Below, in pieces: positions 1 through 10,146 of a stretch of DNA of 62,133 nt. The stretch is from Bacteroidales bacterium (GTDB lineage: Bacteria; Bacteroidota; Bacteroidia; Bacteroidales; UBA932). Each line of letters opens with the position of its first letter. Positions within the stretch are counted from its first letter, which is position 1. The stretch lies in the NCBI GenBank assembly GCA_017428725.1, contig JAFRQH010000029.1, positions 1-62,133 on the forward strand, in the 5' to 3' direction. The notes beneath the pieces were generated by a model. It was not told the origin of the DNA, ran no database searches, and worked only from the letters and a program-made list of their open reading frames with translations. Made by a program: the position numbers and the translations under genes.

Positions 1-1650
1 GACCCGCGCTGGGGCCGCGGCCAGGAGACCTACGGGGAGGATCCCTTCCTCACCGCCCGGATGGGCTACGCCGTGGTCAAGGGCCTCCAGGGCCCGGAGG
101 ATGCCGACTATGACAAGCTGCACGCCTGCCTGAAGCATTATGCCGTGCACAGCGGCCCGGAGGGGATCCGCCACCAGTTCGACGCCAAGGACATCTCCTG
201 GCGCGACCTCGCCGAGACCTACCTCTACGCCTTCGGGGACATCATCTCCAAGATCGACGTGCAGGAAGTGATGTGCGCCTACAACCGCTTCGAGGGCGAT
301 CCCTGCTGCGGGTCCGACCAGCTGCTGATCCAGTTCCTGCGCGAGAAGTGGGGATACAAGGGCTTGGTGGTCAGCGACTGCGGCGCCATCGACGACTTCT
401 GGCGCGAAGGCCGCCACGGCACGTACCTCGGTGAACCCACCACTGCCGTTGCCCGCGCCGTGCGTACGGGCACCGACCTGGAGTGCGGCAGCTCCTACCG
501 CCACCTGCTCGACGCCGTGGCGGAGGGCAAGCTGACCGAAGCCGACATCGACGTGTCGCTCCGGCGCCTGCTGATCGCCCGCTTCCGGCTCGGCGAGATG
601 GACCCGGACGAGTCCGTCAGCTGGAACCGCCTCGACGAGGCGCTGCTCGCCAGCGACGCGCACCGCGCCAAGGCGCTGCAGATGGCCCGCGAGAGCCTCG
701 TACTGCTGCAGAACAAGGGTATCCTCCCGCTGCGCAAGGACATCAAGGTGGCCGTCACCGGACCCAACGCCGCGGACTCCGTGGCGATGTGGGGCAACTA
801 CAACGGCTTCCCGGTCCGCACCGTCACCGCCCTCGAGGGCATCACCGCCAAGGTGGGTGCACTCTCGGGTGTGGACGAGGCGGACGTGGTCATCTACGTG
901 GGCGGCATCTCGCCGCGCATGGAGGGTGAAGAAATGCGCAACAGCCCGGAGGGCTTCAACCGCGGCGACCGCACCACCATCGAACTGCCCCGCGCCCAGC
1001 GCGCGGAGGTGGACTCCCTTTATAAGGCCGGCAAGCGCATCGTCTTCGTCAACTACTCCGGCTCCGCGATGGGCCTTCTCCCCGAGACGAAGACCTGCGA
1101 GGCCATCCTGCAGGCCTGGTATCCCGGCGAGGCCGGCGGTACCGCGATCGCCGACGTGCTCTTCGGCGACTGCAACCCGTCGGGCCGCCTGCCCGTCACC
1201 TTCTACCGCAGCGACGAGGACCTGCCGGACTTCGAAGACTACGACATGGCCGGCCACACCTACCGCTACTTCACCGGCAAGCCGCTCTTCCCCTTCGGCC
1301 ACGGCCTGAGTTACACGACCTACAAGTACGGCCGCGCCCGCGTGCGTGGCGGCGAGCTCGTGCTGACCCTGCGCAACAAGGGCCGGATGGACGGCGACGA
1401 GGTGGTGCAGGTCTATATGGCCAAGCGCGAGGACAAGGGCGGTCCGCAGAAGGCCCTGCGCGCATTCCGCCGCGTGAGCGTGCCCGCCGGGCAGCGTGTC
1501 ACCGTGCGCATTCCACTGGATGACAGCGTGTTCGCCACCTACGACGAGGCCGCCGGCGAGCTGCGTGCCACGCCCGGCCACTTCACGCTCTACTACGGTC
1601 CGAGCGCCGACAACCACCAGCTCCGCAAGATCAAGATCCGCAAGAGATGA
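1..1650 (+). CDS. GH3 family beta-glycosidase, 5' end outside window
   Basis: The frame is open from the first base, so the gene starts upstream; 549 C-terminal residues are visible. The first visible residues (DPRWGRGQETYGEDP) are the classic GH3 substrate-pocket stretch, and VVSDCGAI near visible residue 126 holds the expected catalytic aspartate. Next comes the alpha/beta sandwich domain (TGPNA at about 250) and a C-terminal fibronectin-III-like domain after the FGHGLSYT motif. GH3 enzymes of this layout are exo-acting beta-xylosidases or beta-glucosidases of the periplasm. The stop codon overlaps the start of the next gene (ATGA), so the two are translationally coupled; the GH43 partner makes beta-xylosidase activity the likelier guess, but specificity cannot be read from sequence. 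Confidence 0.95.
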   Translation, partial: DPRWGRGQETYGEDPFLTARMGYAVVKGLQGPEDADYDKLHACLKHYAVHSGPEGIRHQFDAKDISWRDLAETYLYAFGDIISKIDVQEVMCAYNRFEGDPCCGSDQLLIQFLREKWGYKGLVVSDCGAIDDFWREGRHGTYLGEPTTAVARAVRTGTDLECGSSYRHLLDAVAEGKLTEADIDVSLRRLLIARFRLGEMDPDESVSWNRLDEALLASDAHRAKALQMARESLVLLQNKGILPLRKDIKVAVTGPNAADSVAMWGNYNGFPVRTVTALEGITAKVGALSGVDEADVVIYVGGISPRMEGEEMRNSPEGFNRGDRTTIELPRAQRAEVDSLYKAGKRIVFVNYSGSAMGLLPETKTCEAILQAWYPGEAGGTAIADVLFGDCNPSGRLPVTFYRSDEDLPDFEDYDMAGHTYRYFTGKPLFPFGHGLSYTTYKYGRARVRGGELVLTLRNKGRMDGDEVVQVYMAKREDKGGPQKALRAFRRVSVPAGQRVTVRIPLDDSVFATYDEAAGELRATPGHFTLYYGPSADNHQLRKIKIRKR

Positions 1651-3215
1651 CCCTTCCCGCACTGTTCGGCGCCCTGCTGCTGATGCTGGCGCCGGCCAAG
1701 ACCTACACCAATCCGGTGTTGTTCTCCGACTACTCCGACCCGGACCTGATCCGCGTCGGGGAGGACTACTGGATGACGGCCTCCTCGTTCACCTGCTTCC
1801 CGGGCTTGCAGATCCTGCATTCCACGAACCTCGTGGAATGGGAGATCGTGGGTGCCGGCCTGCCGTGGATGGACCCGGAAGAGGATTTCGACATTCCGGC
1901 GCACGGCAACGGCGTGTGGGCGCCCTGCATCCGCTACCACGACGGGACCTACTGGATCTTCTGGGGAGACCCCGACCACGGCATCTACCAGATCCACGCC
2001 GACGACCCGCGCGGGACCTGGAGCCGTCCGCACCTGGTGCTGGCCGGCAAGGGCCTGATCGACACCAGCCCGCTCTGGGACGACGACGGCCGCGTATGGC
2101 TCGTCCACGCTTGGGCGGGCTCGCGTGCCGGCTTCAAGAGCATCCTCAGCGTGTGCGAGCTCGACAAGGATTGCACGCGCGTGATCGGCGACCAGGTGCT
2201 CGTGTTCGACGGCAAGAAGAACGGTAACGACACCGTGGAGGGCCCGAAATTCTACAAACGGGACGGCTGGTACTATATCTTCGCCCCCTCGGGCGGGGTC
2301 AAGACCGGCTGGCAGCTGGTGCTGCGCTCCCGCAACGTCCTGGGCCCCTATGAGCACCGCACGGTGCTCCACCAGGGCCCGACCGACATCCACGGCCCGC
2401 ACCAGGGCGGCTGGGTTACGGATACGGCCGGCGACAGCTGGTTCATGCATTTCGAGGACCGCTACGCCTGGGGGCGCGTATGCCACCTGCAGCCGATGAC
2501 CTGGCTGGAGGACGGCTGGTGCATCATCGGGCAGGACGTGGACGGGGACGGCATCGGCGAACCGGTGAGCTCGTTCCGCCGGCCGGCCGGCTCCGACGCT
2601 CCCCTGCCGGGAGTCTCCGCCCTCGCCACCACCACCGGCTTCACCGGCGCGTCCATCCCGCTCAACTGGCAGTGGGAGGCCAATCCGAAGTTCCACTGGT
2701 ACATGACCAACCCGTCGCTGGGCTGCCTGCGTCTGCACTGCATCAAGAAAGCGGACGGCTGGCGGAACCTGCGCGACACGCCCAACATCCTCGCACAGAA
2801 GGTGGTAGGGCCAGCGATGAGTTTCACCACGAAACTCGTCTACCGCCCGTCCTACGCCGGCGAGCGCGTGGGCGTGGTCGTGACCGGACGGAGCTACGCC
2901 ACGCTGGAACTGGACTATGACGGCGAGCGGCTCGCGCTCGTGCGCAAGGACTGCATCGACGCCAACCAGGGCAAGGCGGAGGAGACGCTCGCGTCCCTGC
3001 CGCTCGACAAGCAGGCCTTCAACACCGTCTGGATCCGGGTGGATGTCAAGGACGCCGTGGTCTGCACCTTCTCCTACAGTCTGGACGGCCGGCGTTTCCG
3101 GCCCGTCGGGCCGCCCTTCACCGGCCGCGAAGGCGACTGGATCGGCGCCAAGGTCGGCTACTTCGCCATCGCCGACATCCAACGCAACGACGGCGGATCC
3201 GTCGAAGTCTACTGA
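1647..3215 (+). CDS. GH43 family glycosidase with C-terminal beta-sandwich
   Basis: A 522-residue protein that begins at the ATG overlapping the GH3 stop by four bases. After a short hydrophobic leader, residues about 19-300 form a five-bladed propeller of GH43: YSDPDLIR supplies the general-base Asp and VEGPKFYKR (Glu near residue 198) the general acid. Residues about 310-522 look like the jelly-roll domain found at the C terminus of many GH43 beta-xylosidases and alpha-arabinofuranosidases. It probably trims xylo- or arabinoxylo-oligosaccharides in the periplasm with the adjacent GH3 enzyme. A strong terminator follows directly, so the GH3-GH43 pair ends its own transcript before the SusC gene. 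Confidence 0.93.
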   Translation: MTLPALFGALLLMLAPAKTYTNPVLFSDYSDPDLIRVGEDYWMTASSFTCFPGLQILHSTNLVEWEIVGAGLPWMDPEEDFDIPAHGNGVWAPCIRYHDGTYWIFWGDPDHGIYQIHADDPRGTWSRPHLVLAGKGLIDTSPLWDDDGRVWLVHAWAGSRAGFKSILSVCELDKDCTRVIGDQVLVFDGKKNGNDTVEGPKFYKRDGWYYIFAPSGGVKTGWQLVLRSRNVLGPYEHRTVLHQGPTDIHGPHQGGWVTDTAGDSWFMHFEDRYAWGRVCHLQPMTWLEDGWCIIGQDVDGDGIGEPVSSFRRPAGSDAPLPGVSALATTTGFTGASIPLNWQWEANPKFHWYMTNPSLGCLRLHCIKKADGWRNLRDTPNILAQKVVGPAMSFTTKLVYRPSYAGERVGVVVTGRSYATLELDYDGERLALVRKDCIDANQGKAEETLASLPLDKQAFNTVWIRVDVKDAVVCTFSYSLDGRRFRPVGPPFTGREGDWIGAKVGYFAIADIQRNDGGSVEVY

Positions 3216-3221
3216 ACGCAG

Positions 3222-3252
3222 GAGGCGGAACGCTTTTGTTGCGTTCCGCCTC
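3222..3252 (+). terminator. Rho-independent terminator after GH43
   Basis: A perfect 12-bp inverted repeat (GAGGCGGAACGC and its complement, 3222-3233 with 3241-3252) encloses a 7-nt loop and is followed by TTGTATT. It lies six bases after the GH43 stop. Confidence 0.85.
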
Positions 3253-3355
3253 TTGTATTATCCAATCATACTGGATTTTAACTATAATATACACTTTTTT
3301 CAGTATTTGATGAGGAATTATACGTCCGACCCTAGCCAAATCGTTTGATATTTAT

Positions 3356-3363
3356 TATATTTG
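3356..3363 (+). promoter_or_regulatory. Candidate -7 box for SusC/SusD
   Basis: TATATTTG fits the Bacteroidetes -7 consensus TAnnTTTG and sits about 60 bases before the susC-like start in an AT-rich 200-base gap (3216-3423). No TTTG lies at the ideal -33 spacing, which may mean that an activator is needed. Confidence 0.5.
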
Positions 3364-3423
3364 AAAGTTTAATGACAGATACCATCAAACTAACCATTAT
3401 TATTGTTTAACCAAAAATCCCAA

Positions 3424-6400
3424 ATGATGAAAAAACATCTCAGACTGGCGTCTGCCGCCATCCTTTTCCTGTTGGCAGGAGCAGCGGCATTCGCACAATC
3501 CATCACCAGGGGCAAGGTCGTGGATGCCAACGGCGAGCCTGTCATCGGCGCGTCCGTGGTCATTCCCGGCACGACGACCGGTGTCGTGACCGACATCGAC
3601 GGAAATTTCGAACTCCGCGTCGAGCCCGGTACCCGGCTGGAGATTTCCAGCATCGGCTATGCCACCCTTTCCGTCAATGCAGCCCCTACGCTCAACGTCA
3701 CGCTCGAGGAGGACACCACCTTCCTGGATGACGTGGTCGTCATCGGTTACCAGACCGTCAAGCGCCGCGACCTCACGGGCTCCGTGGCCTCCATCACCGG
3801 CAAGGAGATTGCCGAGATGCCGGTGGCCAATGCCGTCCAGGCCCTCCAGGGCAGGCTCCCCGGCGTCCGCGTGTCTTCGGGCAGTGGCGCGGCCGGCTCC
3901 TCCGCCACCATCCGCGTCCGCGGCGGCAACTCCATCACCCAGAGCAACGACCCGCTGGTCCTCATCGACGGCGTGCCGGGATCCCTCTCGGACCTCCCCG
4001 CCGACCAGATCGAGTCGATCGACGTCCTCAAGGACGCTTCCTCCACGGCCATCTACGGTGCCCGCGGTGCCAACGGCGTCATCCTCGTCACCACCAGGGG
4101 CGCCAAATCGGGTCGCGTGCACGTGCGCTATAACATGTACTGGCAGTTCCGCGAGAACCCGCGCTTCTACGACCTGCTCGACACCCAGGAGTTCGTCCTC
4201 TGGCAGTGGTCCTACGCCACTTTCTACGGCTCATCCTACGGCAAGAACGTCGCCAAGTACTACGGCCTCGGTCCCGACAATGGCAACCACTATAAGGACT
4301 ACGCCAACATCGCGCTCCACAATTCGATGGACGACGTGCTGAAATCCTCCGGGACGTGGAACCACGACATCTCGATGTCCGGCGGCAGCGAATCCACCAA
4401 TTATAATATCGGATTCAGCTACCTCAATGACAACGGCACGCACATCCGCAACCAGCGGGAGCGTTACACCATCACCTTCAAGCTCAACCAGAAGATCAAC
4501 GAGAAGCTGTCGGCCGCCTTCGACGTCCGCTACTTCGAGAACTACAGCTGGGGCGACGGCAACAACACCGGTTCTTCGAACTACTACTACCGTCCGGTCC
4601 TCCACCCGCTGGGAGAGGACAATCCGGCCCTGCTCGGCCAAGGTGACTCCAACGTCAACACCAACTACGATCCGCTCCTGGTCACCTACAACCTGGAGGA
4701 CTTCAACCGCAGGCACAACCTGCGCGGCACCGGCGGACTCACCTGGAACGCGTTCAATGGCTTCATCGCCCACACCGAGGTCACGCTGAGCCGCGGCTGG
4801 TCCAAGCGCGAGCGCTGGGACGGCGGCAACAGCATCGGCGGCTCCTCCCGCAACAGCGCCCGCCTGAACGACAGCTTCAGCACCAGTACCCGCTGGACCA
4901 ACACCATCAACTATACCGTCCCGGGGCTCGGAGACAACCACAGCCTCAACTTCCTCCTCGGCCACGAGATGATGACCAACACGGGCTCCAGCCGCGAGCT
5001 CCGGGCCTATGGTTTCTCCTCCGACCTGACTTACGAGCAGGCCTTCGCCCAGTTCAAGTACGACACCTCGCTCACCAACTTCAACTCGTTCAGCAGCTCC
5101 ATGACGCTGCCGTCCAACACCCTCTCGTTCTTCGGCCGGCTGAATTACTCCCTGATGGGCAGGTATCTGTTCACCGTCACGTTCCGTGCTGACGGATCCA
5201 GCAAGTTCGCACCTAACCACCGCTGGGGCTACTTCCCTGCCGCAGCTTTCGCCTGGCGCGTCTCCGACGAGCCCTGGATGCAGGGCGCCAAGGGCTGGAT
5301 GAACGAACTCAAGTTCCGCCTTTCCTACGGTACCTCCGGTTCCGACAGCATCAGCGGCGATCTCTGGAGAGAGACCTGGACCACGGACGTGGTCAAGATG
5401 GACGGCGTGGACTACAACGTCTACAAACCCAATCCCCTCCTCTCCAACCCGGACCTCAAGTGGGAGACCACCATTTCCCGCAATGCCGGCTTTGACTTCA
5501 GCTTCCTGAAGTCGCGCCTGCGCGGTAGCCTCGACCTCTACTGGAATACCACCAAGGACCTGCTCATGAACATGCCTATCAACTCCACGAGCGGTTTCAC
5601 CAACCAGTTCCAGAATGTCGGACGGACCTCCAACAAGGGTGTCGAACTCTCCCTGAACGCGGGCATCGTCCGCAACCGGGACTTCCAGCTCGCCGTCAAC
5701 TGGAACCATTCCGTCAACTACAACAAGCTTGACGACATCGATCCCAGCGCCAATGCCAACCAGCGCACGGGCTGGGGCGGCTCCGACATGCTGCCGAACT
5801 ACGACTACCTCATCGAGGTGGGCCGTCCTATCGGCCTGGTCAACGGCTACATCGCCGAGGGTGTCGGTTTCTACACCGTCAACGACTTCGACTACGCCAA
5901 CGGCGTCTATACCCTGAAGCCGGGCATCCACGACACCAGCGTGGCCAAGTATGCCAGCACCGACCTGGACAAGATCCGTCCCAACGGACAGGTCGCCTTC
6001 CCGGGTGCCGTCCGCTTCGAGGACCTCAACGGTGACGGCATCGCCAATTCCGCCGACGCACGGATCATCACCGAGATGCAGCCTCACCATACCGGCGGCT
6101 TCGGCATCCAGGCCAACTGGAAGAACTTCGACCTCAACGCCAACTTCGCATACCAGATCGGAGGCCACATCTACAACGCAATGGCCATGTCCGCCACCAA
6201 CTTCGGCAACAAGGACACCTACTTCGGACGCAACCGCCTCGCCTATGTGAACGATTGCTACAAGATCTACGATGTCGATGCCAGCGGCAACATCTATATG
6301 GTCACCGACCCGGCCGAGCTCAACAAGCTCAACGCCAACGCCAAATACCCCGTGGCCCTGTCCGAGGCCGGTTTCACCACCTCGCAGTTCATCGAGCCCG

Positions 6401-6642
6401 GCGGATTCCTCCGGCTCAACAACCTGACCCTCGGTTACACGATCCCCCAGAACATCCTGGACAAGATCCGGATCACCAACCTCCGCGTCTACGTGACCGG
6501 GACCAACCTCTTCACCCTCACCCGCTACTCCGGACTCGATCCGGAAGTCGGCGGCAGCTCCGGTGACCTCCGTCCCGGTTTCGACAACGGCAACTACCCC
6601 AGGCCGCTTATGCTTACCGCAGGACTCAGCGTGACTTTCTAA
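3424..6642 (+). CDS. SusC-like TonB-dependent outer-membrane transporter
   Basis: About 1072 residues, the usual length for SusC proteins. The ATG at 3424 is chosen because it gives a clean signal peptide (MMKKH, then a hydrophobic run ending AFAQ); a TTG 21 bases upstream would spoil it. Residues about 28-105 form the carboxypeptidase-like regulatory domain seen in SusC (GKVVDANGEPVIGASV). The plug domain follows (GSVASITGKEI, RIRVRGGNS-like stretch, VLKDASSTAIYGARGANGVI), then a 22-strand barrel ending in phenylalanine, as required for BAM insertion. It forms the import pore with the SusD protein encoded next, probably for an oligosaccharide produced from the same glycan as the GH3/GH43 enzymes attack; that substrate link is inferred from position only. 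Confidence 0.96.
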   Translation: MMKKHLRLASAAILFLLAGAAAFAQSITRGKVVDANGEPVIGASVVIPGTTTGVVTDIDGNFELRVEPGTRLEISSIGYATLSVNAAPTLNVTLEEDTTFLDDVVVIGYQTVKRRDLTGSVASITGKEIAEMPVANAVQALQGRLPGVRVSSGSGAAGSSATIRVRGGNSITQSNDPLVLIDGVPGSLSDLPADQIESIDVLKDASSTAIYGARGANGVILVTTRGAKSGRVHVRYNMYWQFRENPRFYDLLDTQEFVLWQWSYATFYGSSYGKNVAKYYGLGPDNGNHYKDYANIALHNSMDDVLKSSGTWNHDISMSGGSESTNYNIGFSYLNDNGTHIRNQRERYTITFKLNQKINEKLSAAFDVRYFENYSWGDGNNTGSSNYYYRPVLHPLGEDNPALLGQGDSNVNTNYDPLLVTYNLEDFNRRHNLRGTGGLTWNAFNGFIAHTEVTLSRGWSKRERWDGGNSIGGSSRNSARLNDSFSTSTRWTNTINYTVPGLGDNHSLNFLLGHEMMTNTGSSRELRAYGFSSDLTYEQAFAQFKYDTSLTNFNSFSSSMTLPSNTLSFFGRLNYSLMGRYLFTVTFRADGSSKFAPNHRWGYFPAAAFAWRVSDEPWMQGAKGWMNELKFRLSYGTSGSDSISGDLWRETWTTDVVKMDGVDYNVYKPNPLLSNPDLKWETTISRNAGFDFSFLKSRLRGSLDLYWNTTKDLLMNMPINSTSGFTNQFQNVGRTSNKGVELSLNAGIVRNRDFQLAVNWNHSVNYNKLDDIDPSANANQRTGWGGSDMLPNYDYLIEVGRPIGLVNGYIAEGVGFYTVNDFDYANGVYTLKPGIHDTSVAKYASTDLDKIRPNGQVAFPGAVRFEDLNGDGIANSADARIITEMQPHHTGGFGIQANWKNFDLNANFAYQIGGHIYNAMAMSATNFGNKDTYFGRNRLAYVNDCYKIYDVDASGNIYMVTDPAELNKLNANAKYPVALSEAGFTTSQFIEPGGFLRLNNLTLGYTIPQNILDKIRITNLRVYVTGTNLFTLTRYSGLDPEVGGSSGDLRPGFDNGNYPRPLMLTAGLSVTF

Positions 6643-6654
6643 ATTAGAGTGATT

Positions 6655-8826
6655 ATGAAAAAGATACTTTATATCATCGCCAGCATTGCAAGCTTGCTGC
6701 TTGTCGCATCCTGCGCCGATTTCCTCGAGCCGAAGGACTATGGTCTGGTCGACCGGGAATTCGTCTTCTCCAGCACCGCCAACACCCAGGCCGCAATGAA
6801 GAATGTCTACTCCCAGTGGCAGGGCGTTGCGGACGGCTCTTTCTACGGCAACGGCAACTTCTACGCCGTCAACCTCCCGGGCGGTGACGACAGCCGCCAC
6901 CCCGAGGCATACAACAACCAGCTCCAGCGCCACGTTCCCGAAGGGTTCTACGAGAACGGCACCAAGACTTCCGAATACAACATCGACGAGCAGTACGGCA
7001 ACTTCTCCAGCTATTATGCCGTCATCGCCACGGCCAACACCATCATCAGCGCCATGGAGAGCTCCGAAGACTTCGAGAAGTATATGTCCGCCAGCGAGCC
7101 GACCGAGCTGAGCCAGCTCTATGGCGAGGCCGTCGTGGCGCGCTCCACCATCTACGAAATGCTGATCCGCTACTGGGGCGACGTGCCTTTCACCAACCAG
7201 GCCGGTGTGGCCGCGACGGGCATCGCCCCCCGCGACTCCATCTACGATGTCATCATCGCCGACCTGGAGAAGGTCATCCCGCACATGTACCGCGCAGGTT
7301 CCGTGCCGGGATACGGTGCTGACAAGAACGCCTTCTCCCGCACCTTCGCGGAGGCTTCCCTCGCGGTCATCTGCATGGACGCCGCCGGGTACCAGACCCG
7401 CCGTTCCGACCTGACCTACACGGACGGCTCCGGCAAGGCCCTCACCTGGGAGAAACTCGGCAAGGAGAACGCCAACGCCGACAAGGCCTTCTATGCCCGC
7501 CGTTCCGACTGGAAACCGTATGTCGAGAAGGCCCAGAAGTACTTCAAGGCCGTGATCGACAACCCCGGCAACGTGGTGTTCCACGAGACCGACCCGCGCG
7601 CCACGACCAAGTTCGGCCAGGAATTCAACAACCCCTATCAGTACTTCTTCCAGCAGACGATGGACAATGACATCGGCTACGCCGACGAGTCCATCTTCGA
7701 GTATCCGCTGACCTGGGAGGTCTCCAACGGCGAGCGTCCCTATTCCAACGGCCGCGTCTCCAACGGTAGCGGCTCCAACAACTTCCCTTGCAAGGCCTAT
7801 GGCCAGGGCCGCATCAATCCGGCATTCTACTGGGGCATCTTCGACCCGAAGGATATGCGTCGCGACGTCTCCGCCTGCGTCACCGGGCATACCGGCGGCG
7901 GTGCTGAGATCCTGATCCCGTTCACCCCCAACTCCAAGGCGAGCGGCGGCGGCCTCACCAACAACAAGTGGGATGAAGCCCGCCAGGTCCGGCCCAATGC
8001 GCTCCGTCAGCGCAAGTCCGGCATCAACGGTCCCTGGATGCGTATTTCCGAGGTGTATCTCGGCTATGCCGAGGCCTGCGCCATGCTGGGCGACAATGCC
8101 AATGCGATGACCTACCTCAAGAAGGTCCGCGAACGCTCCTTCCCTGCCGGACAGGCCGGCACCGAGGCCTTCGTGGCCGCGCACGACAACCTCGTGGAGG
8201 CTGTGCTGGACGAGCGCCTGTTCGAGTTCGCCGGCGAGGGCGACCGTCGCTGGACCCTGATCCGCAGCGGCCAGGTCTTCAAGGGCATCAAGCGCACCAA
8301 GGAGCTCCAGAAGGCCATGATCGAAGGCGTGGAAGCCAATGGCTACTATGTCTTCGAAAACGGCAACGAGTTCCCCGCCTATGTCTGGACCAAGACGGTC
8401 GACGCCAAGTCGCTCTACGGCTACCGCCTGACCACGCAGTGCCCTGAAGGGAAGGAGGACGATCCCGTCCTGTACCCCGGCTGGCGCGGTGAGAACGACG
8501 ACTGGGCCACCGTGGCCAAGGAGATCGGCGTGTCCGATGCCAACATCGCCAAGAACCTCAAGGCCGGCGACATGACCAACCTCGCCATCAAGGGTCTCTT
8601 CAAGCACATCGATCCCGAATCCGACGAAGCCAAGGCCCTGGAGGCGGACGGCTACACCAAGGTGGAATACGGTCTCGAACTGGCCAAGAACAAGCAGGAG
8701 TATGTCGACAACTTCTTCAAGGGCTTCGACTACGAATCCGCTCCGATCTACCTCCTCCCGGTCAGCCACGATTCGATGAAGACCATCCCCGGTCTTACCA
8801 ACGGTTACGGCTTCTCCAACAAGTAA
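6655..8826 (+). CDS. SusD-like surface glycan-binding lipoprotein
   Basis: About 723 residues. The ATG at 6655 gives the signal peptide MKKILYIIAS...LLVASC with a lipobox cysteine; a GTG two codons earlier is less likely. The mature protein shows the SusD features: an early helical part with TPR-like units (AEASLAVICMDAAGY, the SEVYLGYAEACA stretch near residue 465) and the typical late motif ERLFEFAGEGDRRWTLIR. It caps the SusC pore and captures glycan at the cell surface. It is longer than the average SusD (about 550-650). It lies 12 bases after susC and is followed by two strong terminators. Confidence 0.95.
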   Translation: MKKILYIIASIASLLLVASCADFLEPKDYGLVDREFVFSSTANTQAAMKNVYSQWQGVADGSFYGNGNFYAVNLPGGDDSRHPEAYNNQLQRHVPEGFYENGTKTSEYNIDEQYGNFSSYYAVIATANTIISAMESSEDFEKYMSASEPTELSQLYGEAVVARSTIYEMLIRYWGDVPFTNQAGVAATGIAPRDSIYDVIIADLEKVIPHMYRAGSVPGYGADKNAFSRTFAEASLAVICMDAAGYQTRRSDLTYTDGSGKALTWEKLGKENANADKAFYARRSDWKPYVEKAQKYFKAVIDNPGNVVFHETDPRATTKFGQEFNNPYQYFFQQTMDNDIGYADESIFEYPLTWEVSNGERPYSNGRVSNGSGSNNFPCKAYGQGRINPAFYWGIFDPKDMRRDVSACVTGHTGGGAEILIPFTPNSKASGGGLTNNKWDEARQVRPNALRQRKSGINGPWMRISEVYLGYAEACAMLGDNANAMTYLKKVRERSFPAGQAGTEAFVAAHDNLVEAVLDERLFEFAGEGDRRWTLIRSGQVFKGIKRTKELQKAMIEGVEANGYYVFENGNEFPAYVWTKTVDAKSLYGYRLTTQCPEGKEDDPVLYPGWRGENDDWATVAKEIGVSDANIAKNLKAGDMTNLAIKGLFKHIDPESDEAKALEADGYTKVEYGLELAKNKQEYVDNFFKGFDYESAPIYLLPVSHDSMKTIPGLTNGYGFSNK

Positions 8827-8831
8827 TCCGC

Positions 8832-8867
8832 TTGCCAGTCCGGGCTCCGGACTGGCAACGGCTTTTT
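8832..8867 (+). terminator. Terminator after first SusC/SusD pair
   Basis: A 12-bp perfect stem (8832-8843 with 8847-8858, loop GCT) is followed by CGGCTTTTT. Confidence 0.88.
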
Positions 8868-8870
8868 CGG

Positions 8871-8909
8871 ATCAACCCCCTGCCGCCCGGCAGGGGGTTG
8901 ATTCTTTTT
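8871..8909 (+). terminator. Second, tandem terminator
   Basis: A 14-bp perfect stem (8871-8884 with 8889-8902, loop GCCC) is followed by TCTTTTTC. It backs up the previous hairpin and separates the SusC/SusD unit from the convergent DUF819 gene. Confidence 0.85.
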
Positions 8910-8923
8910 CAGGGAGGGTCAGG

Positions 8924-10105
8924 TCAGCCCAGCAGATGTGCAACGAGCACGCCGAGGTAGTTGCCGGCAGCGTAGCCCACGATGCCGATGGTGATGCCGG
9001 TGAGGATGACCCGGCGGTTCTTCATCGCCTCGGCGATCATCGGCACGAAGAGCGGCGAGTTGATCATCGCCACGGACGTGATGACGCTCGTGTCGGCATC
9101 CAGGCGGAAGAGGCGGCCCAGCGACAGCTGGACGAAGAGCGAGACGAAGATGACGAAGGCGATGTAGGCGAGCAGCCAGCCGCCCGTGCGCAGGTCCAGG
9201 CTGCGCAGGTCCACCATCGAGGCCACCACGAGGCTGAAGACGAGCACCAGGTACATCCCGGCGTCGTAGCTCTTCTCCCACCGGTGCACGGCCGGCAGGA
9301 AGGAGGCGGCGATGGACAGGGTCGTGAGCGTGAGGATCAGCACGATCATGTTGACCTCGCCCGTAATAAGGAAAGACAGCCCAAGGCCGATGCCCGCGAT
9401 CAGCACGGACAGGCCCAGCGCCTTCAGCGTGGGGAGGAAATGCGCCCGGGAGAAGATCCCGCGGTACATCTCGGACTCCGCCATCGCCATCCGGGAGTCC
9501 GCGGAGGCCTCCGGTGCGTCGCCGGCCGCCGTGGCTGGGCCGCCGCCGAGCAGGCGCCGGGCCAGCCGGATGCCGACGGCCAGCAGGAAGGTCAGGTACA
9601 GGAAGCTGACCAGCATATCGAAGGAGTTGACCAGCAGGTAGGTCTGCTCGTCCACGCCCAGCATCATCTTGATGGCGGCGAGGTTGGGCGTACCGCCAGT
9701 ATACACGCCCACGGCCATCCCGGCGACGGACGCGGGGTCGGCGCCCAGGTGAGCGCGGAACAGGAAGAATCCCGCCACCACGGCCGCCGTCACGGCCGCG
9801 ATGCCGATCAGCAGCGAGCCGAGCGCCCGGCGGATGGGCCAGCGGCGGAAGTCGCAGGCGAACAGGATCAGCGGCAGGGCCAGCGGGATGGTCAGCGAGG
9901 TCAGCAGGTCCTGGACGGGGTACAGGAGTTCCGCCGCACCTTTGAAGGGATAAATCAGGCAGTTGCCCGCGATGACCCCGAGGAAATAGAGCGTCAGGAT
10001 GGCTCCGACCTTGCCGAAGAACGGCACGCGCCGGCACAGTCTGACGACGGCGGCGGGAACCAGGAGATAGAACAGGACCCAGAGGATGATGACGGCTGCA
10101 GACAT
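8924..10105 (-). CDS. DUF819 family integral membrane protein
   Basis: About 393 residues, almost entirely hydrophobic, with roughly ten to twelve predicted membrane segments in two halves. The stretch GMAVGVYTGGTPNLAAIK near residue 130 is characteristic of DUF819 (YjcL-like) proteins, whose transport role is not established. The start at 10105 is preferred over an in-frame ATG at 10138 because the intervening DNA contains TATCTTGG, close to the TATCTTTG -7 box, so the longer start would lie upstream of the transcript. It is divergent from uxaC, so a role in moving a sugar acid or related compound is possible but unproven. Confidence 0.8.
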   Translation of the reverse strand: MSAAVIILWVLFYLLVPAAVVRLCRRVPFFGKVGAILTLYFLGVIAGNCLIYPFKGAAELLYPVQDLLTSLTIPLALPLILFACDFRRWPIRRALGSLLIGIAAVTAAVVAGFFLFRAHLGADPASVAGMAVGVYTGGTPNLAAIKMMLGVDEQTYLLVNSFDMLVSFLYLTFLLAVGIRLARRLLGGGPATAAGDAPEASADSRMAMAESEMYRGIFSRAHFLPTLKALGLSVLIAGIGLGLSFLITGEVNMIVLILTLTTLSIAASFLPAVHRWEKSYDAGMYLVLVFSLVVASMVDLRSLDLRTGGWLLAYIAFVIFVSLFVQLSLGRLFRLDADTSVITSVAMINSPLFVPMIAEAMKNRRVILTGITIGIVGYAAGNYLGVLVAHLLG

Positions 10106-10146
10106 AAGGAATCGGGTTTTCGGGACCAAGATACGCATTTTCCCGC

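Noticed and set aside
4231..8769. Very long open frame (about 1500 codons) antisense to the first SusC/SusD pair
   Set aside because: It is a by-product of the high third-position GC of the sense genes; the translation is a low-complexity run of Val, Gly, Ala and Asp without any domain, and the sense strand encodes clear SusC and SusD.
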